64,000 nt of DNA from Chitinophagaceae bacterium. Its GTDB lineage: Bacteria; Bacteroidota; Bacteroidia; Chitinophagales; Chitinophagaceae. The position numbers and the translations under genes are program-made. The notes beneath the pieces were generated by a model. It was not told the DNA's origin. It made no database searches and saw only the letters and a program-made list of their open reading frames with translations. Location: positions 992,001 through 1,056,000 of the forward strand of contig JAMLGU010000001.1 in assembly GCA_023957575.1 (NCBI GenBank), in the 5' to 3' direction. Position 1 is the stretch's first letter; each line of letters opens with the position of its first letter. Positions 46,918-56,733 of the stretch are shown here, in pieces.

Positions 46918-47544
46918 CTATATCGTTTCTACCAATTCCACTTCATAAACGGCATTGAACAAAAAAATTTTCCCTGTAGCCAATTCGGTACATTCATGTC
47001 TTTTGGTGCGTTTTTTCCCTTTTTGGAACCGGCGACCATCATTGAGTCTGAAAATGCTTCCAATAGGTATTTGCTCTACCAGCATGTGGTTATTTTTCTT
47101 TATATTGTATTGATACAGAACCCTTTGCAGTCCATCTTCGGCACAGGTAGAGGCTCCGGGGTTCTTCAGCGTTTTGTGTAATTCTTTTTCGATATCAGGT
47201 GGAAATACTTTGTGTTCAATAAATTGTGCCAATATCTGGCCATAAATCGTTTTCCACTCTTTGCCATGCGATTGCACCCTTCGCCCATATTTTTCAAAGG
47301 TAATGAGGTGCGCCAGTTCGTGAAGCAATGTTATAAGAAAGGCAAATTTATTAAGATTGCCATTAACGCTTATGCGATGGTTGCGGCTGTCTATTTTATG
47401 CCTGTAATCTCCCAAAATTGAATCCCTGCTTTTCGCTATTGTAAGGTGTACTTTGTAGTGATTGAGGTATTCGACAACCGGCTCGTAGGTGCCTTCCGGC
47501 ATATAATCGGCTAATTTTAAGAGGGGTACTTCTTTCTTAGGCAT
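46918..47544 (-). CDS. SprT-like zinc metalloprotease domain protein
   Basis: A 208-residue cytoplasmic protein. The SprT-like zinc site is HELAH (His75, Glu76, His79), with a further His in VQSHGKEWK (His93) as third ligand candidate. The C-terminal part (KKRTKRHECTELATGKIFLFN) resembles the usual SprT tail but lacks a complete Cys zinc ribbon. Eukaryotic relatives (SPRTN) digest DNA-protein crosslinks; the bacterial role is less clear. Its start overlaps the stop of the upstream gene by 8 bp, so it is in the atpZ/atpI-like operon. Confidence 0.88.
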   Translation of the reverse strand: MPKKEVPLLKLADYMPEGTYEPVVEYLNHYKVHLTIAKSRDSILGDYRHKIDSRNHRISVNGNLNKFAFLITLLHELAHLITFEKYGRRVQSHGKEWKTIYGQILAQFIEHKVFPPDIEKELHKTLKNPGASTCAEDGLQRVLYQYNIKKNNHMLVEQIPIGSIFRLNDGRRFQKGKKRTKRHECTELATGKIFLFNAVYEVELVETI

Positions 47545-47944
47545 TATTTTTCTTAAACAAAATTTTTCTCAATACAGATACTTCGGCAATTGAATATAGG
47601 GCATATATCCCCAGACAAATAAATAGCGTAGCCCTGTCAACAATGCCGTCTTTGGAGTAAATATATAAAAATGCAGCAGCAGCAATAACGGCTATTCTTA
47701 CTAAAAAACCGGCATAAAAGTTTCGGAGAAATGCATGAGGATTGGGATTGCTAAATGATTTTAGCGTTTTTTGCATTGTATATACACTCAGTAATAACAA
47801 TATTAAATTTGCTGTCAGCACAGCGTTCAGGTCTATCTGATGCCCTGTTAAAAAACTCCTGAAGCTTAATCCTAAAATATTAAGAATCAGGAAAATACTT
47901 ACCAATATCCAAATAGGTCGGCTACTTATCTTTTTGTCTGTCAT
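47537..47944 (-). CDS. Small four-helix membrane protein, AtpI-like
   Basis: 135 residues with four hydrophobic segments (about 11-29, 41-60, 79-98, 107-122) and basic ends. Its place directly after an AtpZ-like gene, overlapping it by 23 bp, is the position of the unassigned AtpI-like protein in Bacteroidota ATP synthase operons. Sequence similarity to AtpI itself is not obvious to me; the call rests on size, topology and context. Confidence 0.65.
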   Translation of the reverse strand: MTDKKISSRPIWILVSIFLILNILGLSFRSFLTGHQIDLNAVLTANLILLLLSVYTMQKTLKSFSNPNPHAFLRNFYAGFLVRIAVIAAAAFLYIYSKDGIVDRATLFICLGIYALYSIAEVSVLRKILFKKNNA

Positions 47945-48152
47945 TTATCTTTTTTTTGTTGGTTTCTTTTATAAGCTTGTAAAAAGTTACTACCAGAACC
48001 AGCAAAGGTAAGCAGATGATGAATAAAGGCGAAACACTCCATTTTTCATCTAATTGGATACCTGCATAAACTGCAATTCCAATGAGCGCCAGCAGCTCGG
48101 CGGTAAGTCCTGTATATTTCAGCCAGGGCGTAATTTTCTTTTGATCCAACAC
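47922..48152 (-). CDS. atpZ: AtpZ/AtpI-type ATP synthase accessory protein
   Basis: 76 residues with two membrane helices (about 16-31 and 42-58) and the AtpZ-like pattern KYTGLTAELLALIGIAVYAGIQLDEKW. AtpZ/AtpI proteins help c-ring assembly or divalent cation supply of the ATP synthase. Start is GTG 48152. It normally precedes atpB; here it lies about 7 kb away on the opposite strand. Confidence 0.75.
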   Translation of the reverse strand: MLDQKKITPWLKYTGLTAELLALIGIAVYAGIQLDEKWSVSPLFIICLPLLVLVVTFYKLIKETNKKKINDRQKDK

Positions 48153-48338
48153 TTTTGTTTTTTGATAAAGATAAAAAGAACACTGAAAGAAACGCTTTGA
48201 ATATGCTAAATTTTGGATTAAATGATTTATGCTCGCATCAAATAGTTATTTTTGGTATCAATTAATTTGTTTTAAGTATTTTCATGGGTTGAAGAAAAAA
48301 ATTAATTTTAGGCAAAGAAAAAATTCATAATAATAGGA

Positions 48339-50783
48339 ATGAGAACGTCGGTAAAAATTTTTTGGTATATTTTTTTTGGAGGATTTGGAATACTTCTGGC
48401 AATCATCCTACTTGCTAATTGGGGAGTTTTTGGAAAAATGCCTTCGATGCTTGAGTTGGAAGATCCAACCATGATGCAGGCTTCGGAGGTTTTTGCTTCC
48501 GATGGAACACTGATGGGTAAGTATTACCTGCCAAATGGTAACAGAACGGTTGTAAAGTACAAAGATATTTCTCCCAATATTATTAATGCGCTTACTGCTA
48601 CTGAAGATAAGCGGTTTTATAATCATTCGGGGATTGATTTCAGAGGCACTTTAAGAGCGATTTTACTACTCGGCAAGGAGGGCGGAGGCAGCACAATTAC
48701 CCAGCAATTAGCATTGGCTTTGTTCAATCAGCGAGCATCCAATAAAGCAATTCGGGTGATTCAAAAACTGAAGGAGTGGATTATTTCGGTTAAGTTAGAA
48801 AGAAATTTTACAAAAGAAGAAATTCTGGCACTCTATCTTAACGCAGTTCCGTTCAGTGATAATATTTATGGTATAAAAAATGCATCAAGAACCTTTTTTC
48901 AAAAAGAGCCCGACCGGGTTTCGGTAGATGAAGCAGCTTTGCTGGTAGGTATGATTAATGGACCGGGTATATACAATCCGCGCCGTAATCCTAAGGCTTC
49001 GCTTGACAGACGCAATCTTGTGATTAGCAGGATGGTAGAAAACGGGAACCTCACTGCCGCCGAAGGCGCTACTTTGCAGGCAATGCCTATCAAACTTAAC
49101 TATAAAAAGAGAGATGACGAAATTGGTTATGCTCCTTATTTTAGAGAAGTGCTTAGGGATGAAGTGAAAAAAATATTGAAAACCCTGCAAAAACCTGATG
49201 GTTCCAACTATAATATCTATGAAGATGGTTTAAAAATTTATACCACCATCAATCCTGTGATGCAAACCTATGCAGAAGATGCTGTAAGCGCTCAGGTGCC
49301 ATCGCTTCAAAGAGCCTTAGTAAGTCAGGGTTTTATAAGAAGCGGCGCTGTTTGGAAAGGGAGAGATAATATTCTGGAAAGAGCCATGAAGGAAAGTGAC
49401 CGGTGGAAAAACCTGGCTGACGACGGATTGACAGATAAGGAAATAAGAGCCACCTTCTATGAAAAAACACCCATGAAAGTATTTGCCTGGAATCCACAGC
49501 GTGAAAAAGATACGGTGATGACGCCAATGGATTCTATTAAGTACCACAGAGCCATGGTACAAGCAGGTTTTATGGTGATGGACCCTGTAACAGGCGAGGT
49601 AAAAGCCTGGGTGGGTGGCATCAGTTTTAAAACTTTTAAGTATGACCATGTAAACCTGAATACCAAAAGGCAGGTAGGGTCAACCATAAAACCGTTGTTA
49701 TATGCTCAGGCTGTAGAAGAGAGAGGTTTCACTCCAGAAAGCGAAGTTATAGATGCACAACAAAACTTCGGAGGCGGCATGTTGGTTCCGGCCACCGGCC
49801 GAACCTGTACCGGAAGGAGTATGACGATGGCTTCGGCATTGGCATGGTCGCGCAACTGTGCTACTGCATATATTATGAAGCAGGTAGGCGCACCCCAGTT
49901 TTCGGAGTTTTTAAGAAGGATAAATATTCCTACAAAAGTGCCTGCTTACCCCTCTATTGCATTAGGCGCTTGCGAACTATCTTTGTTTGAGATGCAATGG
50001 GCTTATTCCATGTTTGGAGGCAGGGGATTTTCTACCAAGCCTTATTTTATTAGCCGTATTGAAGACAGGAACGGCAATCTTATCAAAAGATTTGATTTTA
50101 GCGTAAACCGCAAGGAGGCTATTAGTGAAGCTACGGCATACATAATGACCAGGATGATGCAGGGCGTAGTGGATAAAGGTACAGCCGCAGGGCTGCGAGC
50201 AAGATTGGGCGTAGCTGAAATGGCAGGAAAAACCGGTACTACCAATGACAATTCGGATGCCTGGTTTATGGGGTTCACGCCACAACTGCTGGGTGGCGTG
50301 TGGGTTGGTTGCGATGACAGGTTTATAAGAAATGAAGGTTCCGGCGGCTTTGGTGGCGCTGCCGCAAGGCCTATATGGGAGGCGTTTTTTCGCAAAGTAT
50401 TTGCAAATCCATCTTTAGGAATTTTGAAGGATGAGAAATTCATAGAGCCGCCAACACTCTCAAATGATATGGGCATGGCCGATCCTTCGATTTATGTAAC
50501 ATCCGAAAATCCGGAACCCAGAGCCGAAGGGCAGGATGCAGGGGTGGGCAGCGAGCAGGATTATATGCTGAATAATGAAGAATATATTGGCCCTGAGTCA
50601 AAACCCTTTGTAGAAGAAAAACCCGAAAAACCCGTAAAGGATACTGTTAAGAAAGAACAACCTAAGGCAGTAGTTACAGAGGAACCAAAGAAAAAGCAAA
50701 ATATATTTAAAAAAATATTTGGTAAAAAACAAAATAAAGGTGAACAACCCAATACCGATAAGAAAGAAAAAGAGCATGAATAA
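48339..50783 (+). CDS. mrcA: Class A penicillin-binding protein (PBP1A type)
   Basis: A bifunctional peptidoglycan synthase of 814 residues. One membrane anchor (7-27), then a GT51 glycosyltransferase domain with catalytic Glu89 (TATEDKRFYNHSGID) and GGSTITQQLALALF, then a transpeptidase domain with the active-site STIK (Ser448), SRN motif (AWSRNCATAY) and KTGTT (Lys631). The C-terminus (about 735-814) is a charged, Lys/Glu/Pro-rich, disordered tail (KPEKPVKDTVKKEQPK). It is monocistronic. The gene symbol is by similarity of type only. Confidence 0.95.
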   Translation: MRTSVKIFWYIFFGGFGILLAIILLANWGVFGKMPSMLELEDPTMMQASEVFASDGTLMGKYYLPNGNRTVVKYKDISPNIINALTATEDKRFYNHSGIDFRGTLRAILLLGKEGGGSTITQQLALALFNQRASNKAIRVIQKLKEWIISVKLERNFTKEEILALYLNAVPFSDNIYGIKNASRTFFQKEPDRVSVDEAALLVGMINGPGIYNPRRNPKASLDRRNLVISRMVENGNLTAAEGATLQAMPIKLNYKKRDDEIGYAPYFREVLRDEVKKILKTLQKPDGSNYNIYEDGLKIYTTINPVMQTYAEDAVSAQVPSLQRALVSQGFIRSGAVWKGRDNILERAMKESDRWKNLADDGLTDKEIRATFYEKTPMKVFAWNPQREKDTVMTPMDSIKYHRAMVQAGFMVMDPVTGEVKAWVGGISFKTFKYDHVNLNTKRQVGSTIKPLLYAQAVEERGFTPESEVIDAQQNFGGGMLVPATGRTCTGRSMTMASALAWSRNCATAYIMKQVGAPQFSEFLRRINIPTKVPAYPSIALGACELSLFEMQWAYSMFGGRGFSTKPYFISRIEDRNGNLIKRFDFSVNRKEAISEATAYIMTRMMQGVVDKGTAAGLRARLGVAEMAGKTGTTNDNSDAWFMGFTPQLLGGVWVGCDDRFIRNEGSGGFGGAAARPIWEAFFRKVFANPSLGILKDEKFIEPPTLSNDMGMADPSIYVTSENPEPRAEGQDAGVGSEQDYMLNNEEYIGPESKPFVEEKPEKPVKDTVKKEQPKAVVTEEPKKKQNIFKKIFGKKQNKGEQPNTDKKEKEHE

Positions 50784-51083
50784 ATTTCCTGATACTTGGA
50801 AATTTTAAAATAATATGCTTTCTTATTTATTAAGGAATATGGTTCATTATAATTATTTTGTGTAGGACTCCTGTTTCTAAACAAAAGAGAATTATTTCAA
50901 ATAAAGAAAAAGTATTCTTAAAAAAATAATTAGTAGTTGCTTGCCTGCTATGATATGATAATTAGAGGTATGGTTGTTTCCCTAAAAGAATGTTTTTCTA
51001 TTCAAAAAAAAATTTTTGGGCTTTTAGGCTTCGTTTTAAAATAAAACACTATTTTTCACCCGTATTACTAAATCAAATAGAAT
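50784..51083. other. AT-rich upstream region of the SusCD/cyanophycinase operon
   Basis: 300 bases with no gene. TATTTTTC (about 51048) and TTATTTTG (about 50850) are imperfect -7 words, neither with a good -33. No hairpin terminator for the PBP gene is evident. Confidence 0.3.
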
Positions 51084-54000
51084 ATGGTACTTAATGATTG
51101 TGTGAAAAACAAATGCCAAAAGCTGCATTTAATAAACAATACACTAAAAGGGAGCCTAATTGCATTTTCTTTTATAGCTTTTGTATTTCAGGCAAATGCG
51201 AAGCATTTATTTACAGAGAATTTGCATAGCAAAAGAACGACTTTCGGGGTGGATAGGTTACTGAAAACAATTACGGGGAAAGTAGTTGATGAGTCAGGAA
51301 CCCCCATTTCCGGCGCTATCATCTCCGTCAAAGGGAAGGCGGCAAATGCAACTACTACTGATGGAGGCGATTTTTCGATCAATGCAAATGAAGGAGATGA
51401 ACTGGTTGTAACCCATATTTCCTACCTTTCAAAAACTGTAAAATTAGGTTCCGAAAGCAGCCTGATGATTACGCTTCAGTTAAACACCAATAATATGGAG
51501 CAGGTTACCATAACCGGCTATACCAATTATGCCAGAAGCAAAAGCCCGAGTTCTTCCACACAAATTGGAGCTGCCAATATTAATAAGGTGCCGATGAGTT
51601 CACTGGACCAGATACTTCAGGGGCAGGTACCCGGCCTGAGTGTTATTTCCAGTTCGGGCCAGCCCGGCCAGAGCGCCTCAGTGGTTATCAGAGGTATTGG
51701 CTCCATCAGTGGGTCTTCTGCACCATTATACATTATGGATGGAGTACCGGTAGAGGCAGGATATTTTCAAACCATTAATCCCGAAGATATAGAATCCATG
51801 ACGGTGCTTAAAGATGCATCTGCCAAAGCGATGTACGGTTCCAGAGGCTCTAATGGCGTTATTATCATTACTACCAAAACAGGAAAAAAAGGAAGGCTGT
51901 CCGTAAACTACAGTTCACAATATGGTATAGCTACTTTAACACAGCCTACCTTCGAAATGATGGATTCGCGCGAACGCTTGCGTTTTGAAGAAGAAGTGGG
52001 GTTAGAAACCGGTAGAGATATTGGTCCCGGTTGGCGCTTTTCGCCCAAAAACCCTAATTATGCCACACAATCAGCGGCATGGCAGCAAAATGCAAATCAT
52101 ATTTTGGATAGCCTGAGAGCAATGAATACCGACTGGCGCGACTTGTTTTTCCAACATGGAAAATTTATGGAGCAGCAGGTTAGCCTGAGTGGCGGCAATG
52201 AAAATATTCAAACATATAATGCATTTGGATATTGGAAAGAACAAGGTATTGTAAGAGAGACGGGAATGGATAGATATTCTCTTCGTAGCAATACCAATAT
52301 GACTTACGGCAAATTTACCGCAGGGCTTAACCTGAATCTGGGTTATTCCAATTCTAAATTTACTTATAATGAAGGCGGTACCAGTGTAGGCTCTCCTATG
52401 GCATCTGTGTATTATGCTTTGCCTTATGAGTACCCTTACACTTCGGATGGTGTGTTTCATGCTACAGATACCGACAGACCATTTTATGATACACGCGAAG
52501 GAAGCAGGGGAATAGATGTGCTATATGGAACTTCGGATAAAACGGCACAATTGAAAACGATTTTAAGCCTCAACATGGCTTATGAAATCCTGAAAGGATT
52601 AAAAATCAGTACCCGGGCAGGTATTGATTTAAGAAATTCAACTGATCAAACATTCATTAATCCGCTTTCTTATATCGGAAGCAGACAAACCGGCCAAAAA
52701 GGTTCCTTCGGCGAAGGCTACAGAAGAAACTTCAATTTGGTTTCTACTTCCGGAATTACATATAAGAAAAGAATGGATATACATGATTTTGAAGTTTCCG
52801 GTTTTTTTGAATACCTTTATAACAATTATAAAGCATTCAGTTACAGAGGATACGGCCTCGATGATCGCCTTCCTGAAACGCCTGCCGGTATCACCGTAAG
52901 CACTGCCTTTTTACCGAGTTTGGGAGGCAGTCGTTCCAACAGTGCCATGATTTCATATATGGGTGTGGGGCGCTATACCCTTAATAATAAATATACCCTT
53001 ACAGCAAGCTACAGATATGATGGCGCTTCTTTATCGTCGGTTCCCTTAGCCAATCGTTGGCATGGGTTCTACTCAGTGGGTGCCAGTTGGGATGTAAAAC
53101 AGGAAAATTTCCTGATCAACAGCAATTTTGTTTCAGCACTGCGTTTCAGAGCCAGTTATGGTCAAACAGCCAGCCCTTTTGGAAGCAGTTTTGCTTATTT
53201 GCCCACCTATTCCGTAAGTACTTCTTATGGTGGTCAGCCTGCAATCAAACCTAATAATATCGGGAATCCCGGTTTTGATTGGGAGTATGTGGATGAGTCT
53301 AACATAGGATTTGATCTTTCACTGTTCCAAACTCAAAGGTTGAAACTCATTGTTGATTTATACAATAAGATAACCAGAAATATGTTCATTGACCAACCTC
53401 TTTCTGCTACTTCAGGCGCTACTTCGGCACCATTAAGTACAGGTAAAATGGGTAATAAGGGTATTGAATTTAGTTTAAGTGGCGACATTTTGCAAAGCAA
53501 ACAGTTTAATTGGAATGTGGGTGTAAATGCAGGATATAACAAAAATGAAATTTTGCGTGTAACAGATGTTACTGATGAGCTGCCGGATGGCGATACAAGA
53601 ATTATAAAAGTAGGATTACCCTACGGTACTTATTTTGCTCCCCGATGGGCAGGTGTAGATAAAGAAACCGGTGATGCGCTTTATTATAATAAGGATGGCA
53701 CCATTACAAATGTTTATAATGAAGAGCAACAGGCAGTACCACTTGCTGCCAGCATGTACCCCAAACTCACCGGCGGTATTACCAGTTCTGTAAGGTGGAA
53801 AAACCTGACTCTGAATGCCTTGTTCTCCTTTGTATCGGGTGTGCAACGCTGGAATAATATAGATTTTTACATAGAAACCGAACGATACATGACCAGCAAC
53901 CAGAGTAAAAGAATGTTGTATGACCGATGGAAAAAGCCGGGTGATGTAGCTGTTTTACAAAGAATAGATATTCCCAGAAACTTTACCTCAAAGGACATTC

Positions 54001-54227
54001 AGGATGCTTCTTTTATGAGGCTCAGAAACTTGAAACTGAATTATAGTATCCCTGCCGGATTGTTCAGAAAAACCATTTTTAAATCTGCTGATATTTTTGT
54101 TCAGGGCGAAAACTTACTTACCTGGACAACATGGCGCGGACTTGACCCCGAAAACAATCGTCAGTATGGAAGATTTGAATATCCAAACGCCCGCAAATTC
54201 ACAGCAGGTATAAGTATTAATTTTTAA
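51084..54227 (+). CDS. susC: SusC/RagA-like TonB-linked outer-membrane transporter (cyanophycinase locus)
   Basis: 1,047 residues. A long N-terminal leader with the signal segment GSLIAFSFIAFVFQANA, the carboxypeptidase-like domain (TITGKVVDESGTPISGAIISV, about 62-140), the plug with VPGLSVISSSGQPGQSASVVIRG-type sequence and SAPLYIMDGVPVEAG, the SusC block NPEDIESMTVLKDASAKAMYG followed by SRGSNGVIIITTKTG, and a barrel ending KFTAGISINF. First gene of a five-gene operon; 11 bp before its SusD partner. The neighbours suggest a peptide-like polymer such as cyanophycin as cargo, not a glycan. Confidence 0.95.
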   Translation: MVLNDCVKNKCQKLHLINNTLKGSLIAFSFIAFVFQANAKHLFTENLHSKRTTFGVDRLLKTITGKVVDESGTPISGAIISVKGKAANATTTDGGDFSINANEGDELVVTHISYLSKTVKLGSESSLMITLQLNTNNMEQVTITGYTNYARSKSPSSSTQIGAANINKVPMSSLDQILQGQVPGLSVISSSGQPGQSASVVIRGIGSISGSSAPLYIMDGVPVEAGYFQTINPEDIESMTVLKDASAKAMYGSRGSNGVIIITTKTGKKGRLSVNYSSQYGIATLTQPTFEMMDSRERLRFEEEVGLETGRDIGPGWRFSPKNPNYATQSAAWQQNANHILDSLRAMNTDWRDLFFQHGKFMEQQVSLSGGNENIQTYNAFGYWKEQGIVRETGMDRYSLRSNTNMTYGKFTAGLNLNLGYSNSKFTYNEGGTSVGSPMASVYYALPYEYPYTSDGVFHATDTDRPFYDTREGSRGIDVLYGTSDKTAQLKTILSLNMAYEILKGLKISTRAGIDLRNSTDQTFINPLSYIGSRQTGQKGSFGEGYRRNFNLVSTSGITYKKRMDIHDFEVSGFFEYLYNNYKAFSYRGYGLDDRLPETPAGITVSTAFLPSLGGSRSNSAMISYMGVGRYTLNNKYTLTASYRYDGASLSSVPLANRWHGFYSVGASWDVKQENFLINSNFVSALRFRASYGQTASPFGSSFAYLPTYSVSTSYGGQPAIKPNNIGNPGFDWEYVDESNIGFDLSLFQTQRLKLIVDLYNKITRNMFIDQPLSATSGATSAPLSTGKMGNKGIEFSLSGDILQSKQFNWNVGVNAGYNKNEILRVTDVTDELPDGDTRIIKVGLPYGTYFAPRWAGVDKETGDALYYNKDGTITNVYNEEQQAVPLAASMYPKLTGGITSSVRWKNLTLNALFSFVSGVQRWNNIDFYIETERYMTSNQSKRMLYDRWKKPGDVAVLQRIDIPRNFTSKDIQDASFMRLRNLKLNYSIPAGLFRKTIFKSADIFVQGENLLTWTTWRGLDPENNRQYGRFEYPNARKFTAGISINF

Positions 54228-54238
54228 TTTGAATAGTC

Positions 54239-55651
54239 ATGAACATAAATAAAATATTAATTCTGTTTTTTTGTATCGGTTTGATGTTTCAATCCTGCTC
54301 TAAGCTGGATACGCCACCTTCCGATTCAATTGACCCGTCGAAAGCATTTAGAAACCTGAATGATTTAAATATGGGTGTTCTCGGCGCTTATGCACCATTG
54401 ACCTATACTTTAATTGAGGCATCAGCCATTGTATCAGACGAAGTGATGTTGCCAACAGAAAATACAGTGTCGAATACCGCAACCCACAGATGGCTGTATA
54501 ATTCATCCTATGGCTCTGTTACATCGGCGTGGAGTGAATATTATGTAGTGATAGATCGTGTTAATCGTGTTTTGGAAGCAGTGCCAAACATCCAGGTAAA
54601 TGCCGGCACTCAGGACTTATTGAACCAGTATCAGGGAGAGTTATTGGCGCTCAGGGCTTTTGCTCATTTTGAGTTATTAAGAACATATTCATCCTCTTAT
54701 GAACCGGATGGAATGGGTGTTCCTTATATGAAAAAAAGAGCGCTTTCGTATCCTGCGCGAGCTACAGTGAAATCTAATTTTGAAGATATCAATGCCGACC
54801 TGAAAGCTGCTAAAGACCTGATTCCTGCCGGTTTTGGCAATAATACCCGGATTACAAAAACGGCTGTCGCTGCTATACAAGCCAGAGTGGCGCTGTATGA
54901 AAAAAATTGGGCAAATGCCGTTACCTACGCCTCCGAAGTAATTGCAAAAGAGCCCCTGGCACCAAAAAATGATTTTGGAAAAATATGGTTAGATAATAGC
55001 CAGGCAGAAGTAGTATGGCAGTTGGCAAGAGTGATAGGCGACTCCAGAATTGGCGCAGCCTTTTTCCGTGAAACCGGAGATATAGTATTGTATGCCCCTT
55101 CGTTTAAGCTGATTGATATGTTTAACCGTACTGACGATATTCGGTTTAACACTTATATCACTTACAATCAGGCAAGAAAAGACAATTCGGGTGGTGTAAA
55201 ATCAGCTTATCTTGTAAAAAAATACAATGGTGCCGATCCCAAATATTTGGGCCTTACGCCTATTAAAATGTTTCGTACCGGAGAAATGTATCTGATTCGT
55301 GCAGAAGCTGAACTGGAAAATAACAGTGGTTCAGCCGGAATTACTGCCGCTACCAAAGATTTGAATGATTTAAGAAATTCCAGAATTTTCAATTATACCA
55401 ATCAGATATTTAATGATAAGCAAAGCCTGCTAAATGCTATTTATGACGAACGGTTTAAAGAACTGGCATTTGAGGGGCATCGCTTTTTTGATCTGAAACG
55501 CAGAAAAATGCCGGTGGTACGCCTGCCGCAAGATGCAATAAATACCTCCGGTGCAGTAAGGCTGGAGCCTACCACGGCACAGTACTGCTTCCCGATTCCG
55601 GCAGATGAAATGTCGGTAAACAAAGCAATGGTACAGAACCCTAATTATTAA
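54239..55651 (+). CDS. susD: SusD/RagB-like nutrient-binding lipoprotein (cyanophycinase locus)
   Basis: 470 residues, lipoprotein signal MNINKILILFFCIGLMFQSC (Cys20). SusD features: LNDLNMGVLGAYAPLTYT near the N-terminus, NQYQGELLALRAFAHFELLRTYS (TPR-like helices), MYLIRAEAELENN and the C-terminal AIYDERFKELAFEGHRFFDLKRR, all standard RagB/SusD. It would bind the substrate at the cell surface and close over the SusC barrel. Confidence 0.95.
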   Translation: MNINKILILFFCIGLMFQSCSKLDTPPSDSIDPSKAFRNLNDLNMGVLGAYAPLTYTLIEASAIVSDEVMLPTENTVSNTATHRWLYNSSYGSVTSAWSEYYVVIDRVNRVLEAVPNIQVNAGTQDLLNQYQGELLALRAFAHFELLRTYSSSYEPDGMGVPYMKKRALSYPARATVKSNFEDINADLKAAKDLIPAGFGNNTRITKTAVAAIQARVALYEKNWANAVTYASEVIAKEPLAPKNDFGKIWLDNSQAEVVWQLARVIGDSRIGAAFFRETGDIVLYAPSFKLIDMFNRTDDIRFNTYITYNQARKDNSGGVKSAYLVKKYNGADPKYLGLTPIKMFRTGEMYLIRAEAELENNSGSAGITAATKDLNDLRNSRIFNYTNQIFNDKQSLLNAIYDERFKELAFEGHRFFDLKRRKMPVVRLPQDAINTSGAVRLEPTTAQYCFPIPADEMSVNKAMVQNPNY

Positions 55652-55661
55652 AGCCAGTTAT

Positions 55662-56723
55662 TTGATTTTGAAACTTTCTGTAATTATAATAAGTATTGTA
55701 GTTTTAGTGAGCGCTTGTAGCAAAAAGGATAATCGTAATCCTTTTGATCCGGGCGCTCCAAAGCCACCCGAACAAGCCACTCGTTCTGCTTCAATAGGTA
55801 TTGTGGGCGATACTGCTGATGTGCAGACTGTTACCAAATCAGGCATTGTGATTATGGGTGGCGGTACTGATGTGGATGCGGCTTTTCAATGGATGATTGA
55901 ACGCAGTGGAGGAGGAGATGTAGTGATCATTCGTGCTACCGGCACCGATGCTTACAACTCTTATGTGTATAAATTAGGGAAAGTAAATTCGGTAGAAACG
56001 CTTAAAATTGATTCCCGAAAATTGGCCGAAGACGACAATGTAGCCCGAATTATTAAAAATGCAGAATTATTGTTTATAGCCGGTGGCGACCAGGCCGATT
56101 ATGTAAATTACTGGAAAGGCACAAAAGTGATGGCTGCGATCAATTATCTACTCACCGAGAAGAAAGTACCCGTGGGAGGCACAAGTGCCGGCGCAGCTAT
56201 TTTAGGAAATTATTATTACAGCGCCGAAAGAGGTAGCGTTACTTCAGCAGCAGCTATGGCTAACCCTTATGTAAATGATATTACTTTGGGTAAAGATGAT
56301 TTTCTACAGGCGCCTTTTCTTCAAAATATAATTACAGACCAGCATTTTTCGCAACGCGAAAGAGAAGGCCGTGCTATTGCTTTTTTGGGAAGGATAATGA
56401 AAGATTGGAACAAAACACCTTATGCCATTGCAGTAGATGAAAAAACTGCCGTGTGTATTGATGAAACCGGTATGGCTACAGTGGTAGGAGCCAATAAAGC
56501 ATTTTTTCTTAAAACAGATGCAGCCAAAAAGCCGGAGGTGCTTACAGCCAATAATCCCATAACCTGGAATAATGAGGGCAAGGCGGTTCAGGTGTCGGCT
56601 ATTGCTGCCTCGGTTAGTAATAATAAATTCAATATTAACACATTTACTCCGGCTAATTCAAACGGACTTGAATCTTTCTGGTGGTCCGTGGTTTCGGGAA
56701 ATCTGATATTAGTGCGGCCATAA
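55662..56723 (+). CDS. Cyanophycinase-family (S51) lipoprotein
   Basis: A 353-residue S51 peptidase-like protein with a lipoprotein signal (LSVIIISIVVLVSAC). The catalytic triad of cyanophycinases can be placed: Ser175 in GGTSAGAAIL, His228 in TDQHFSQREREGR, Glu260 in AVDEKTA; FIAGGDQADY precedes them. Cyanophycinase cuts the Asp-Arg polymer cyanophycin to beta-Asp-Arg dipeptides. An extra C-terminal beta-rich segment of about 70 residues follows. Start is TTG at 55662 or 55668; no ATG fits. Being a lipoprotein next to SusCD, it could act at the cell surface or in the periplasm. Confidence 0.9.
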   Translation: MILKLSVIIISIVVLVSACSKKDNRNPFDPGAPKPPEQATRSASIGIVGDTADVQTVTKSGIVIMGGGTDVDAAFQWMIERSGGGDVVIIRATGTDAYNSYVYKLGKVNSVETLKIDSRKLAEDDNVARIIKNAELLFIAGGDQADYVNYWKGTKVMAAINYLLTEKKVPVGGTSAGAAILGNYYYSAERGSVTSAAAMANPYVNDITLGKDDFLQAPFLQNIITDQHFSQREREGRAIAFLGRIMKDWNKTPYAIAVDEKTAVCIDETGMATVVGANKAFFLKTDAAKKPEVLTANNPITWNNEGKAVQVSAIAASVSNNKFNINTFTPANSNGLESFWWSVVSGNLILVRP

Positions 56724-56733
56724 TAAAAAATTA